Notes: generated by a model not told the origin, from the letters alone. A DNA stretch of 64,000 bases from Colwellia demingiae (GCF_007954275.1 NZ_VOLT01000002.1:598642-662641), one strand, 5' to 3'. Positions 1 through 9,922 are shown, counted from the first letter of the stretch. A program made the numbers and translations.

Positions 1-720
1 TCAATTCCCTCTTGGGGACCGGGCTTTCGCTATCAGGTAGCTAAGCACTTCATCATTGATGTATCGTACAACTATGTACGCGACAACACAGAAGCGAGTG
101 ATGACTACCTAGCCGCTGATATAGATTGGCAACCATCGTCACGTACATCACTAAAAGCAGGGTACTCTAAGCGTTTTTTTGGTGATTCTTATGAGTTAGA
201 CTTTTCCCACCGAACACGGCGATTAACCAATAACATTTCATATCATGAAACCATTGAAGTCTTTGACCGTAATAATTTTCAACAAAATACACCTGACAAT
301 TCACTTGAGCTAGCTGAAAACAATGAATTTTCGCTAAACAAACGCTTATCCTGGACGTCTCTGTTAGCTTTAACACGTACTACCTTTTCCCTAGACCTAT
401 CTAACCGTGATCGAGAAAGCTTAAGTACTGGTATCATTGATAATTACCTTGATGCGCGTTTTAGTGTTACTCGCCGTATGAGTACTAGAAGTGATATTAC
501 TGTCTATGTTGACTACAGCAAAAATGTTTTTGATAAAGATAGACCAGAAGGTCCAAGACAAGAAGATATTTATAAAACACTATCCACTACTTACAATAGA
601 AGTCTAGCATCATCACTCAATGCTTTTTTAACGCTACAATATCTTGATCGAGCATCAAATGTTGAGCTTCTCACTTACACAGAAGCACGTGCTTCCATTA
701 ATTTAACAAAAGATTTCTAA
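1..720 (+). CDS. XrtA/PEP-CTERM-associated outer-membrane barrel protein (3' part)
   Basis: The reading frame is open from the first base to the TAA at 718-720, so this is the C-terminal ~239 residues of a gene that starts outside the window. It shows alternating short strands rich in Tyr, Phe, Asp and Ser, separated by polar turns, and ends with an aromatic residue (...LTKDF), which is typical of an outer-membrane beta-barrel. The stop lies one base before the XrtA-type ATPase gene, so the two are co-transcribed. That neighbour and the repeat style fit the PEP-CTERM-associated outer-membrane protein family (TIGR03016 type) of exosortase/exopolysaccharide loci. Family membership is inferred from context and recall; the N-terminus is not visible. 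Confidence 0.7.
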   Translation, partial: SIPSWGPGFRYQVAKHFIIDVSYNYVRDNTEASDDYLAADIDWQPSSRTSLKAGYSKRFFGDSYELDFSHRTRRLTNNISYHETIEVFDRNNFQQNTPDNSLELAENNEFSLNKRLSWTSLLALTRTTFSLDLSNRDRESLSTGIIDNYLDARFSVTRRMSTRSDITVYVDYSKNVFDKDRPEGPRQEDIYKTLSTTYNRSLASSLNAFLTLQYLDRASNVELLTYTEARASINLTKDF

Positions 721-721
721 C

Positions 722-1762
722 ATGTATGAAAGTTACTATGGTTTTAGTGAACGACCTTTTCAATTAAGCCCTGACCCTCGATTCTTCTTTGCTACTAATC
801 ACCATCAGCGTGCTTTATCTTATTTGCAATATGGCTTAGACCAAGGTGAAGGCTTTATTGTTATTACTGGACCTATTGGCACAGGTAAAACAACAATAGC
901 CCGTAATTTATTAGCTAACATTGCCGATGAAAATATTGTAGCAGCACAATTAGTTACCACGAAATTAACACCCGACGAATTACTTGAGCTCGTTGCAGCT
1001 GAATTTAAAATTACTGTAACAGGTAACAGTAAGGCTGATGTCCTGCAAAGTATAGAAAAGTTCTTAATCAATTTGAATAAGCAAGGTAAGCGCGCTTTAT
1101 TACTAGTCGATGAAGCTCAAAATCTACCCGTTGAAACGGTAGAAGAACTGAGAATGTTATCTAATTTTCAACTCGATAATAAACCACTTATCCAAAGTTT
1201 TTTGTTAGGTCAAGAAGAGTTAAAAGCCATTATATCTGCACCGGATATGGAACAATTTAGACAACGAATAATTGCTTCTGCGCACTTAAAACCACTGAAT
1301 GCCGAAGAAGTAAAAAACTATATCAATCATAGATTAGCGCAAGCTAACTGCAATAGAGAAGCCTTATTCTCAGATGAAGCGTTTCAGCTTATTTTTGAAA
1401 AAACGCTAGGCGTACCAAGAAAAATAAACATCTTTGTTGACCGCTTATTATTGTTTGGTTTTCTAGAGGAGTTAAAGAAAATTGATTGTAATGCCATCAA
1501 TGAAGTTGCCAAGGAAATGTCTGTTGAGCTGACCGGTTCACTGAGCGGAAGTGCCCTTGAAAATGATAACCAACACCAACCATTAGTCATAAATTCAACA
1601 GAACATGTTGAAAATATTAAAAATGTTTTACGCGAAGTAGAAGAAATATTAGAAAGTTCAATTCAACAGAAAGTTAAAATGACACGTTATATTGATAAGC
1701 TATTAAAACAAAAAAATCGTGAATTTGCTGAATTACAGAGTAAAACTGCTGATAGTAAATAA
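722..1762 (+). CDS. XrtA/PEP-CTERM-associated AAA ATPase (ExeA/GspA-like)
   Basis: 346 residues. The opening MYESYYGFSERPF is the hallmark of the ExeA-like ATPases found next to exosortase A polysaccharide clusters (TIGR03015 type). Walker A GPIGTGKTT is at residues 50-58 and Walker B LLLVDEAQ at about 126-133. The Arg-containing sensor region and a winged C-terminal part follow, and the last ~80 residues look like a polar coiled coil. It probably powers a step of exopolysaccharide assembly or export at the inner membrane; the exact role is not known. The start is one base after the upstream stop. It converges with prsR, with an inverted repeat at 1747-1771 at the junction. Confidence 0.88.
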   Translation: MYESYYGFSERPFQLSPDPRFFFATNHHQRALSYLQYGLDQGEGFIVITGPIGTGKTTIARNLLANIADENIVAAQLVTTKLTPDELLELVAAEFKITVTGNSKADVLQSIEKFLINLNKQGKRALLLVDEAQNLPVETVEELRMLSNFQLDNKPLIQSFLLGQEELKAIISAPDMEQFRQRIIASAHLKPLNAEEVKNYINHRLAQANCNREALFSDEAFQLIFEKTLGVPRKINIFVDRLLLFGFLEELKKIDCNAINEVAKEMSVELTGSLSGSALENDNQHQPLVINSTEHVENIKNVLREVEEILESSIQQKVKMTRYIDKLLKQKNREFAELQSKTADSK

Positions 1763-1771
1763 CTATCAGCA
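1747..1771. terminator. inverted repeat at the ATPase/prsR convergence
   Basis: Perfect 10-bp arms TGCTGATAGT (1747-1756) and ACTATCAGCA (1762-1771) with a 5-base loop. It overlaps the ATPase stop codon and lies just beyond the prsR stop. A bidirectional terminator is plausible, but there is no T-run on either side. Confidence 0.35.
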
Positions 1772-1780
1772 ACTTGGTAG

Positions 1781-3130
1781 TTAAACGTTAATCGCTATCT
1801 GATATTTTTCAATCAAAGAATAAAGCGTCGGTCTGGTAATACCTAATAATTCCGACGTCTTCGACATATTCCCATCCGTAAGCGCATAGGCTTTTTGAAT
1901 AGCTATAGTTTCGGCTTGTTCACGCACTGCACGTAAATTTAGTGACAATTCATACTCTGCATTTTCTTTATCGAAGAAACCTAAATCAAAAGCCGTTACT
2001 TGATTACTTGTACTCATAATAACCGACGATTTAACTTTATTTTGTAATTCTCGAATGTTGCCAGGCCACTTATGGTGCCGTAAACCATATAAAGCATCAT
2101 CAGCAAATGACTTTGCATTACGTTTATATTCAGCGGCATATTGCTGTAAAAAGAAATTAGCTAATATTAGTACATCTTCATCACGATCACGTAATGGAGG
2201 TATATTTAAAGTAATCTCTGTAATACGATAAAAAAGATCTTCACGGAACGTTTTTTCTGAAACCATCACTTCAAGATTTTGGTTGGTCGCACATATGACA
2301 CGAACATCAACCGGTATTTCTTTTCGTCCACCTAAGCGTTCTATTATTTTTTCTTGTAAAAAGCGTAACAATTTTGCTTGCAAATGATAAGGCATATCAC
2401 CTATTTCATCTAAAAATAAGGTCCCGCCTTGAGCACACTCTATTTTTCCTAAAGTTGTTTTATGAGCGCCAGTAAAAGCTCCCTTTTCAAAGCCAAATAA
2501 CTCACTTTCTAATAAGTTTTCAGGAATTGAAGCACAGTTAATCGCAATAAAAGGTTTATCACTACGATCACTCACTTTATGAATAGCTTTAGCCGTAACT
2601 TCTTTACCAGTACCACTTTCACCTAGAAGCAGCGCTGTAATCTCCGTAGGAGCAATACGTTGCACCATAAGGCGTAATCTATCAATACTTTCACTACTAC
2701 CAATAATGCCCGTATCACAGCCTACAATAGACTTCATACTACGGTTATCTGTCTCAATCCTTGCTAAGCTAAAAGCGCGAGAAACAATGACATTAATAAC
2801 ATCAGCATCAACTGGTTTTTGGTAAAAATCATAAGCACCCATTTCAATAGCTTTTAGGGCATTACTTCTATCATCGTTACCGGTAATAACAATCACTTTA
2901 GTATGGGGAGCAATTTCTAATATTTGTTTTAATGCCGCTAAACCTTCGCTAGCATTAGCAGCATCTGGCGGCAGACCTAAATCAAGTGTTACCACTTTAG
3001 GCTCATGACGTCTCACTGCAGCAATAGCACTTTCACGAGTATCAGCAAGTACTACTTCATAGTCAGCCAAACTCCATTTAAGCTGTTTTTGTATACCTAA
3101 GTCATCATCAACAATTAATAATTTTTCCAT
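1781..3130 (-). CDS. prsR: PEP-CTERM-box response regulator (sigma-54 activator)
   Basis: 449 residues with three domains in order. The receiver has acidic pocket DDD at 8-10 and phospho-acceptor Asp50 in VTLDL. The AAA+ sigma-54 activator domain has Walker A GESGTGKE at 170-177 and the sigma-54 contact loop GAFTGA at 216-221. A Fis-type HTH is at the C-terminus (SELLGITRPTLYSLIEKY). It is the response regulator of the PrsK/PrsR pair that accompanies exosortase A loci (TIGR02915 type) and would switch on PEP-CTERM protein or polysaccharide genes from -24/-12 promoters. Its start is 32 bases after the prsK stop, so the two form an operon with the kinase first. Confidence 0.9.
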   Translation of the reverse strand: MEKLLIVDDDLGIQKQLKWSLADYEVVLADTRESAIAAVRRHEPKVVTLDLGLPPDAANASEGLAALKQILEIAPHTKVIVITGNDDRSNALKAIEMGAYDFYQKPVDADVINVIVSRAFSLARIETDNRSMKSIVGCDTGIIGSSESIDRLRLMVQRIAPTEITALLLGESGTGKEVTAKAIHKVSDRSDKPFIAINCASIPENLLESELFGFEKGAFTGAHKTTLGKIECAQGGTLFLDEIGDMPYHLQAKLLRFLQEKIIERLGGRKEIPVDVRVICATNQNLEVMVSEKTFREDLFYRITEITLNIPPLRDRDEDVLILANFFLQQYAAEYKRNAKSFADDALYGLRHHKWPGNIRELQNKVKSSVIMSTSNQVTAFDLGFFDKENAEYELSLNLRAVREQAETIAIQKAYALTDGNMSKTSELLGITRPTLYSLIEKYQIAINV

Positions 3131-3162
3131 AATACTGCCATTTCCTTTATTTTTATTCTTTT

Positions 3163-5196
3163 TTAATCATTGTTACCACAAGGAATAACAAGTGTAAAAA
3201 TACTACCTTCATTTTCAAAGCTAGTTACCTGTAAAGTGCCACCAATACTTTCAACAAACTGCTTAGCTTCGTAAACGCCAATCCCCATGCCCGCATTACC
3301 TTTGGTGGTATCAAAAGCTTTAAACAAACGGTTTTTAATAAAATCAATCGACATACCGCACCCATTATCCACAATAGCAATATGTAAATTGTTGTTTATC
3401 CTTTCTGCACTTATTTTAACCCAGCCACTTTCAATTGTCGCTTCTTGTGCATTCTGTAATAAATGATTTAATACTGAAGAAAACCTTTCCTCATCAATTG
3501 AAATCATTTGTTTGATAGCTAATTGAACACAAATATGTGGTAACTGTACATTACGCTGCTCAACTACCGTCTGAATTAACGTCTGTACGTCTGTACTCTT
3601 TTTCGTTGACTCTAGCACTTGCTTATTACGTAACTGTGTTAATACTTTATCAAGTCGCCCCGTTGCTGATTCTATGGTTTCAAAAACATCATCAATAAAA
3701 TCTGGGTTATCTCTGTGACGTTTAGCATTACTATTAATTAACGCCAGCTGTGCTTGAATATTTTTTAAATCGTGAACTAAAAAAGCTGACATGCGATTAA
3801 AAGCATCAAACTGCTTAGCTTCAGCCAAACTCTCATTCGCTTCATTAAGTGACAAGTAATTACTGAGTTGTTTGGAGATAGAAAAGAGTAAATCTCTGTC
3901 TTCCCAATTTAATACGCCTTGCTCTTCGGGGAGTGCTAACAAGAAAAAACCGTAAACTGATTTATTCATAAAAATGGGAATGATTATATCAATATTCTTT
4001 TGCTCACATGCTCGAGCATCTAATTCTAAGCCAGGATAGCTATCCTCAACCATTGCCAACTCTCTAATATCGATAATCCAACCGTGTTGTTGACAGAATT
4101 CATCTACCGAAACTAAGAAATTTAATTCATTTTGCTCAAGCTCGAAGTTTTTCTGATAAAGAGGTTGAAAATGACTCGATGAGATTTTTTTGATTAATGC
4201 ACCTTGATGAATGTTCAACGATGAACAAATAACATTGGTTGCAGTATGGTAGCAATCATCATTTTCACCAATTTCAAGTTGCTCAATTGACTTGAGCCAT
4301 TCAACTCGATAATCATATTTATTAGCGAAAAAGTGTTTAGTGATAAACACCTTAACTTCTCTACGTAATCTATCAGTGATTAATAAGGCCGCTAAAACAC
4401 AACCACCTAAAATAATGAACGCAACGCTTATAACGTCGCCCCAAGCACCACCAAAGTAATTAATCACGTAACCGGCTATAGCTAATAAGAGTAGATAAAC
4501 ACCTGAAATGAGTAACATTGAACTATAAAAAACCATTTCACGTGAAACGAAAACATCCACAGACCAGTCTTTAATGCGTCGAGTACTTACCAGGATTAAT
4601 GGCATACCTATGGCAGTAATAAAACCCCGCGCATACCAGTAAGAAAAATCTAATTGGTTAACCATGGCCGCCTGAGCAAAAAGCACAAAGTCAAAAACAG
4701 TGGCCATGCCCAAGGCAATAATTAAAGACCAAATGGCCCATTTAACTTTAACATCGGCATTTCGGTATAACTGTTCAAGTAAAACAAGTAACCATAAGTT
4801 AAGTAATAAAAATAATGAAAACAGAAACTTCATACTTTCAGGTATAAATAGCGCAGCTCCCCAACAAAGCACAGATAAGCCGCTAAAGACTTGAAGGTAT
4901 TGCTTAACTTTGGGATGGGAAATGAATGCTTTAACAGACGTGATATTTGATTGTGTACAAATAATTAATAGCGACCAAACGGCTACTTTAAAGGTTTCTA
5001 TTGCCATGACGATAAGCAATGAAAAACCTTGTTTAGGTTGTAGTGCTGCACTAAGAGAGGAAGAAAAAACTAATATTGCCGCTAGTAGCATTAAACCACC
5101 GGCTAAGGTTTTATTACGTGCAGCTAAAAGCAATAAAATAAAAACTGCATAAGCACAGGCTGCTAAAAAATAACCTGAGGTGCCAATTACTTCCAT
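3163..5196 (-). CDS. prsK: XrtA/PEP-CTERM system histidine kinase
   Basis: 677 residues. The N-terminal ~300 residues contain about eight to ten hydrophobic membrane segments. A GAF-like region follows (~300-440), then a histidine kinase core with the phospho-acceptor in LVHDLKN. The ATPase domain has N box HLLQNAQEA, G1 box VDNGCGM and G2 box GNAGMGIGVY. This matches the PrsK family (TIGR02916 type), which phosphorylates PrsR encoded just downstream. The ATG at 5196 has AGGA nine bases upstream. The signal it senses is unknown. The exosortase itself is not in the window and presumably lies to the left. Confidence 0.9.
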   Translation of the reverse strand: MEVIGTSGYFLAACAYAVFILLLLAARNKTLAGGLMLLAAILVFSSSLSAALQPKQGFSLLIVMAIETFKVAVWSLLIICTQSNITSVKAFISHPKVKQYLQVFSGLSVLCWGAALFIPESMKFLFSLFLLLNLWLLVLLEQLYRNADVKVKWAIWSLIIALGMATVFDFVLFAQAAMVNQLDFSYWYARGFITAIGMPLILVSTRRIKDWSVDVFVSREMVFYSSMLLISGVYLLLLAIAGYVINYFGGAWGDVISVAFIILGGCVLAALLITDRLRREVKVFITKHFFANKYDYRVEWLKSIEQLEIGENDDCYHTATNVICSSLNIHQGALIKKISSSHFQPLYQKNFELEQNELNFLVSVDEFCQQHGWIIDIRELAMVEDSYPGLELDARACEQKNIDIIIPIFMNKSVYGFFLLALPEEQGVLNWEDRDLLFSISKQLSNYLSLNEANESLAEAKQFDAFNRMSAFLVHDLKNIQAQLALINSNAKRHRDNPDFIDDVFETIESATGRLDKVLTQLRNKQVLESTKKSTDVQTLIQTVVEQRNVQLPHICVQLAIKQMISIDEERFSSVLNHLLQNAQEATIESGWVKISAERINNNLHIAIVDNGCGMSIDFIKNRLFKAFDTTKGNAGMGIGVYEAKQFVESIGGTLQVTSFENEGSIFTLVIPCGNND

Positions 5197-5301
5197 TTAT
5201 CAAAATCCTAAAATGTTGGTATTACTAAGGTGACATCTTTGTTGGAATAGAAATTATTATATAGTAATTCATCATGATGTCTTAGCTTTATTGGCCTAAT
5301 T

Positions 5302-5568
5302 TATACCCATGTTACCTCAAGATACAGGATTCAGCTGGAATTAGAAGCGTCTTTAGGCAAGGTATTGATTGAAGATAATGGTTGTTCCCTTATCGAAATT
5401 AATAACGGAGCATAAAGCGTTTCTAAACCAGCCCTACGGGGATGTCTGAGAGAATAATGCTCTTCCTTGCATCTCTTTTTAAGGGAACAACCCTTAATAA
5501 AAAGATGCGCCTCGATCATAAATCGCACAGTCATCCTGAAACTCGCATCTTGAAGTATCATGGGTATA
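5302..5568. repeat. MITE-like repeat, family A copy 1
   Basis: The ~267-bp element is bounded by TATACCCAT (5302-5310) and its complement ATGGGTATA (5560-5568). Imperfect inverted similarity continues about 33 bases inward on both sides. It contains the shared core at about 5356-5412 and a hairpin module at about 5465-5516. A second copy is at 38641-38906. It fills most of the gap between prsK and the RND permease gene; the remaining bases show no other feature. The 76-codon open frame inside looks like a chance product of the repeat. Confidence 0.8.
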
Positions 5569-5581
5569 GCAATAAAACAGC

Positions 5582-8500
5582 CTAGCTAGCTCTATTTTCG
5601 GATGCTCTTTCGGTAAAGAGTTCAGTTAAAATAGGTACCAATAAAAAGCTCGAAAGTGCAGAAACACATAAACCAGAAATAAGTACCACACCCAGTGGCT
5701 GCCATAAACTGCCACCATATAATGTTAATGGAATTAAACCGCCTATGGTCGTTAGCGTGGTCAACAATATAGGAGTAAAACGAACAGCACTAGCCTTTAA
5801 TACTGCCGAATGCTTGTCTAAACCTAAACGTAAATTAACATTGGTACTATCAATCAAAATAATGGCATTGTTAACAACAATGCCAAACAAACTGATCAAG
5901 CCTACAAAAGCCATCATAGAAAAAGATAACCCTGTTAAATACAGCCCTATAATAGAGCCTGCCATTGCAAAAGGGATTGAACTAAAAATAATCATTGGCT
6001 GCAAAATAGATTTAAACTGCAACACCAATACCGCAAAAATACCCATGGCCGTAATCAACATAACTTGTGTTAAGCCAGCAAAAGTCTTCTGTCGAGATTC
6101 TTCTTCGCCACCTAGAGTAAAATGCATACCTGCAGGCAGATCATACTGTTCAAGGTAATTAATCAATTGTTTAGTGATTTCGCCAACTGAATAACCGGTT
6201 TCAACATCGGCAGATACTTTAGCCATACGTAGCTTCTGGTAATGAAAGAAGTCACTGCCACCCTTTTTTAATTCCATGGTAGCAAGTTGCTCAAGGGGAA
6301 TTGAAACCCCTTGATTATTGCTAATTTCAATGGCTGATAAACTATCAATACTGGGATTTTTTTGACGAATCATAATAGGATAATCTTCGCCGTTTATATC
6401 ATTAAACTGGCCAACAGTCGTACCTGATAAAATGGTACTAATAGTTTTATCTAATCGTTCAACACTAACGCCACTCAATGCTGCCTGCTGGTAGTCAATC
6501 GTTAGCGCCAACTCAGTATTTGCCATACCAATAGGGTTATCGATATTTACAATACCTGATAACTGTCGCATTTTAGCCGAAAGATCATTGGCAACATGCT
6601 CTAAGTCAGTTAAGGATTCGCTTAACAAGCGAATAGCAATAACCTGATCGGTCACCGGACCCTGAGTAAACTCTTTAACAGTGATTTCCGCCTGCTGCCA
6701 GAGATTAAAATCATCACGTAAGCTTTTGACTAACGCCGTAACTTCATCTGCTTGATAATCCTTTAACACTAATAATGCTTGGCCAAAACGAATCATACCG
6801 CGCTTGGGTACTTCATTATAATAAATACGTGGATTTGAATTACCAATATTTAGCGCTACTTTATCAACTAAATCATACTGTTTAACATGCAGACGAACTT
6901 GCTGCAGTACCTTATCTGTATATGCTAGAGATGAATTACCCGGCGTAGTAACATTAATTAATAACATCGGCTTTTCTGCTTTAGGAAATAAGCTCACGCC
7001 TACTTGCCCAAACAAAGAAAACATAGCAACTAACATCAATAAACTAACAATAATAACAGCTGTTTTATTACGCATTAAAATCGTTAACGTATTGGTATAA
7101 CTCTTTTCAGCAAACTTGTTGGCGTAATGTTGCAGGGTCTTAAATTTAACCTTTTTAGGTTTAGCGTCTTTTTCAATAACAACAAGTAATTTGCTGGCTA
7201 AAAGTGGGGTTAACGTTAACGCCACTAATAACGAGGCAAATAATACTAACACCACAGTTACTGGCATTGAGCGAATAAAATCGCCGGTATCACTTTGAAT
7301 CATCAGCATTGGTAAAAAGGCTAGCATCGTAGTGATAGTGCCACTGGCTATAGCCCAAGCTACTTTACTTGTGCCCGATGCTGCGGCATCTTTTATATCT
7401 TTACCCAGCTTACTTTCTCTATGAACACTCTCGGTTACTACAATGGCGTTATCAACTAATAAACCCAACGCTATAATTAAACCAACAATCGACATTTGCT
7501 GTAAACCATAACCACTAAAATCAAGCCAACCAATAGCCATTAGGAATGAGATAGGAATAGCGAGGATCACCACTAACGCTTCTCTGAACCCCAAAAACAG
7601 TAAGGCCATCAAACCAACAATAACCAGACCTTGCGTTAAATTATCAAAAAAACCATTAACACGCACATTAACACTGTCAGCTTGTTGAAATAATTTAGCC
7701 AGTTTAAGTCCACTAGGCAAACTTTGTTTAAACTGCTCAACCTCTTGGTTTATTTGCTCAGTTAAGACAAATATATTAGTTTTTTCACGCTGCTCTACCG
7801 TAATAAATATCGCCGGTATATCATCAAAGTAAGCTAAATAACTCGGTTCGGCATCAGTAAAACTAACGCCCGCAATATCTTTAACTTTTAATACGCCATT
7901 CGCACTAGCGATGTTGTTATCACTAATAACAGTATTTTCAATATCAACTAATTGAGTAAAGTTACCACTGGCTTTAACATTAAAACGCCGTGTGCTGGCA
8001 TCAACAAATCCAGGGGTTATATTTAATGCTCTACCTTGAAGTACTTGCGTAATATCAGTAAGCGCTAGGCCATAGTATTTTAATAACGGTAGATTAATAT
8101 CTATCGCAACAATTTGTCTTGGATATCCCCATATGCTCGCCTTGCGAACACTTGCTATCGTTTCTAGTCGTTTTTCTAATAATTTGGCATGCAATTCCAT
8201 CGTTTTGTAATTGGTCGGCTCAGACCACAAAGCCAACTGCATTATGGCAACACTGCTTGGTGTTGCTTTTAATACCAACAACTCCGCAATGCCTGCAGGT
8301 AAGTTAGGTCTTACAGTTGATACCGCCTGCTTTACTTTATTAAACGCAGCTTCACCGTCTGTGCCATAAAGAAAATCTATAGTAATTCTAACTGCACCAT
8401 TATGGATTTTGGCTTCAATCTTTTTAATATTTTCAATATCAGCAATTTCTTTTTCAAGCGGATCAACCACTAAGGTTTCAATATCACTGGGTGAAGCACC

Positions 8501-8656
8501 AGGATAAACCACTTCAATTAAGGTGACCGGTAAATCAAACTGAGGATCTTCTGAGCGAGGCATATTCAAATAGGACACAACACCCACTAAAACCAACAAT
8601 AAAAATATTGTTAAGGTGAATTGTGCATTATCTATCGCTAATCTAGGGAGTTTCAT
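5582..8656 (-). CDS. RND efflux transporter permease subunit
   Basis: 1024 residues, the usual size of AcrB-type inner-membrane pumps. The N-terminal membrane helix is followed by MPRSEDPQFDLP and YPGASPSDIE, typical of this superfamily. Two large periplasmic loops and two six-helix blocks follow. The helix-4 region contains GLLVDNAIVVTE, with the conserved Asp used in proton relay, and the second half repeats it as GIVVNNAIILID. It would pump drugs, detergents or metabolites with the adaptor encoded 13 bases upstream. No outer-membrane TolC-type channel gene is adjacent, so a distant one would be needed. Substrate unknown. Confidence 0.9.
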   Translation of the reverse strand: MKLPRLAIDNAQFTLTIFLLLVLVGVVSYLNMPRSEDPQFDLPVTLIEVVYPGASPSDIETLVVDPLEKEIADIENIKKIEAKIHNGAVRITIDFLYGTDGEAAFNKVKQAVSTVRPNLPAGIAELLVLKATPSSVAIMQLALWSEPTNYKTMELHAKLLEKRLETIASVRKASIWGYPRQIVAIDINLPLLKYYGLALTDITQVLQGRALNITPGFVDASTRRFNVKASGNFTQLVDIENTVISDNNIASANGVLKVKDIAGVSFTDAEPSYLAYFDDIPAIFITVEQREKTNIFVLTEQINQEVEQFKQSLPSGLKLAKLFQQADSVNVRVNGFFDNLTQGLVIVGLMALLFLGFREALVVILAIPISFLMAIGWLDFSGYGLQQMSIVGLIIALGLLVDNAIVVTESVHRESKLGKDIKDAAASGTSKVAWAIASGTITTMLAFLPMLMIQSDTGDFIRSMPVTVVLVLFASLLVALTLTPLLASKLLVVIEKDAKPKKVKFKTLQHYANKFAEKSYTNTLTILMRNKTAVIIVSLLMLVAMFSLFGQVGVSLFPKAEKPMLLINVTTPGNSSLAYTDKVLQQVRLHVKQYDLVDKVALNIGNSNPRIYYNEVPKRGMIRFGQALLVLKDYQADEVTALVKSLRDDFNLWQQAEITVKEFTQGPVTDQVIAIRLLSESLTDLEHVANDLSAKMRQLSGIVNIDNPIGMANTELALTIDYQQAALSGVSVERLDKTISTILSGTTVGQFNDINGEDYPIMIRQKNPSIDSLSAIEISNNQGVSIPLEQLATMELKKGGSDFFHYQKLRMAKVSADVETGYSVGEITKQLINYLEQYDLPAGMHFTLGGEEESRQKTFAGLTQVMLITAMGIFAVLVLQFKSILQPMIIFSSIPFAMAGSIIGLYLTGLSFSMMAFVGLISLFGIVVNNAIILIDSTNVNLRLGLDKHSAVLKASAVRFTPILLTTLTTIGGLIPLTLYGGSLWQPLGVVLISGLCVSALSSFLLVPILTELFTERASENRAS

Positions 8657-8669
8657 TGGTTATTTCTCT

Positions 8670-9707
8670 TTACTGAGCTTGATCTAGCGGCTTATTTTCA
8701 ATTAACGCTAGATGTTGCCAGCCCCGTGTGACAATAGTTAATGGGGGAGAACTTGGCTGAGCAGATAAATAGATATATTCATTTGAAAGTTGTTTAATCA
8801 AAAATTCTTGCTGGCGATAACTTTTGGTCTCTGTTGAGTTCGTATCTAACACCATAACTAACGCTTTTCCTTGGCTATCAACACTATTAAGCGCCTCAAG
8901 AGGTAGTCGATAAGAAAACGTATCTGTCATAACCTCAGCTAATATATGCACTAATTGTCCAACAACAACTTGATTCACTTTTAAATTTTCCAATAATACT
9001 TCAATAGTAAATAAATGACTTTGTTGATCAGAAATAGCTGGAATTTTACTCACAGTGCCAGTAACTAAGCCATATTGCGTTAAATTCAGGTCTATTCTTT
9101 GCTGTAAATTAACTAGATTGACTTCCGATGCCGTTAAAGCGACACGTACTACTAAATTATTTTCTACTGCGGCTATTTTTAAAGCGCTTTGGTTAGGGCT
9201 TTGCAGTTCACCTAACTCAGTATATCGAGAGAGTACTACACCATCAAAAGGGGCAATCAACTGCGATTTAACAAGATTATATTGGGCAATTTTATGGCTA
9301 GCACGGGTCGTTTCAACTAAGGTTTTAGCATCATCTAGTGCTTGTTGTGAGCTTAACTTTTTACTGAGCAGCGTATTAATACGCCTAATTTCACGTTTTG
9401 CCTGTAACAAACGGGCATAACTAGCATTTTTTTCCGCGGTCAGTTCTTCGCTGTCAAGCTGAGCTAATAACTGGCCTTTAATAAAACTATCGCCTTCATC
9501 AATATTCAGTTCTTCGAGATAACCACTACTTTTAAAAGATAAATTTAACGTTCGCTTAAAAGTTAATTTGCCCGTGCGATTGATTTTCTTAACAATAGGT
9601 TCAGCTTTAATTGTTTTAGTTTCAAGTTCTTGCGCAAAAACAGGCGCACTTGAGAACAGATTGATAAAGCATAAAAAAGAAAGTAATCCGAAAAGGCGTG
9701 GTTTCAT
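8670..9707 (-). CDS. RND efflux periplasmic adaptor (membrane fusion protein)
   Basis: 345 residues with a Sec signal peptide (FSSAPVFAQE near residue 26). A lipoyl half-motif contains GYLEELNIDEGDSFIKGQLLAQLD. A helical hairpin (~80-140) and the second lipoyl half (LIAPFDGVVLSR) are followed by the beta-barrel domain. It bridges the RND pump and an outer-membrane channel across the periplasm. It is the first gene of a two-gene operon with the permease. A candidate operator lies at 9791-9809 in its upstream region. Confidence 0.9.
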   Translation of the reverse strand: MKPRLFGLLSFLCFINLFSSAPVFAQELETKTIKAEPIVKKINRTGKLTFKRTLNLSFKSSGYLEELNIDEGDSFIKGQLLAQLDSEELTAEKNASYARLLQAKREIRRINTLLSKKLSSQQALDDAKTLVETTRASHKIAQYNLVKSQLIAPFDGVVLSRYTELGELQSPNQSALKIAAVENNLVVRVALTASEVNLVNLQQRIDLNLTQYGLVTGTVSKIPAISDQQSHLFTIEVLLENLKVNQVVVGQLVHILAEVMTDTFSYRLPLEALNSVDSQGKALVMVLDTNSTETKSYRQQEFLIKQLSNEYIYLSAQPSSPPLTIVTRGWQHLALIENKPLDQAQ

Positions 9708-9790
9708 TGTAGGGTTATAACCGCAAATTTAATAAGAGATTCATAACTTTAGGCAGTTTTAGCCGTAAAGTATATAAATATTAATCATAT

Positions 9791-9809
9791 GGTAAACATA
9801 AGTTTTACC
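9791..9809. promoter_or_regulatory. palindrome upstream of the RND operon
   Basis: The near-palindrome GGTAAACATAAGTTTTACC lies about 84 bases upstream of the adaptor start. Size and position fit an operator for a TetR-type or similar regulator, but no regulator gene is adjacent. Inference only. Confidence 0.25.
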
Positions 9810-9864
9810 GACCAAATAAACGGGCTAATTAATTAGCCTTTTATTGATTGATGACAGTAATATC

Positions 9865-9895
9865 GCGTAGCTAAAGCTTTTAACCTCAGCTACGC
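9865..9895 (-). terminator. possible terminator after the 9923-10684 gene
   Basis: Arms GCGTAGCT (9865-9872) and AGCTACGC (9888-9895) form an 8-bp perfect inverted repeat just beyond the stop of the outer-membrane protein gene. The 15-base loop and the lack of a U-tract make this weak. Confidence 0.3.
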
Positions 9896-9922
9896 AGAGG
9901 GGATTCAACGACATGTTTGCCG

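Noticed and set aside
4534..4549. parS-like sequence CATTTCACGTGAAACG in prsK
   Set aside because: Only 13 of 16 positions match the parS consensus, with mismatches at both outer ends; it is within coding sequence and far from the perfect pair. Could be a weak site, but not called.
5331..5561. 76-codon minus-strand frame
   Set aside because: Lies wholly inside the family A repeat and has no ribosome site.
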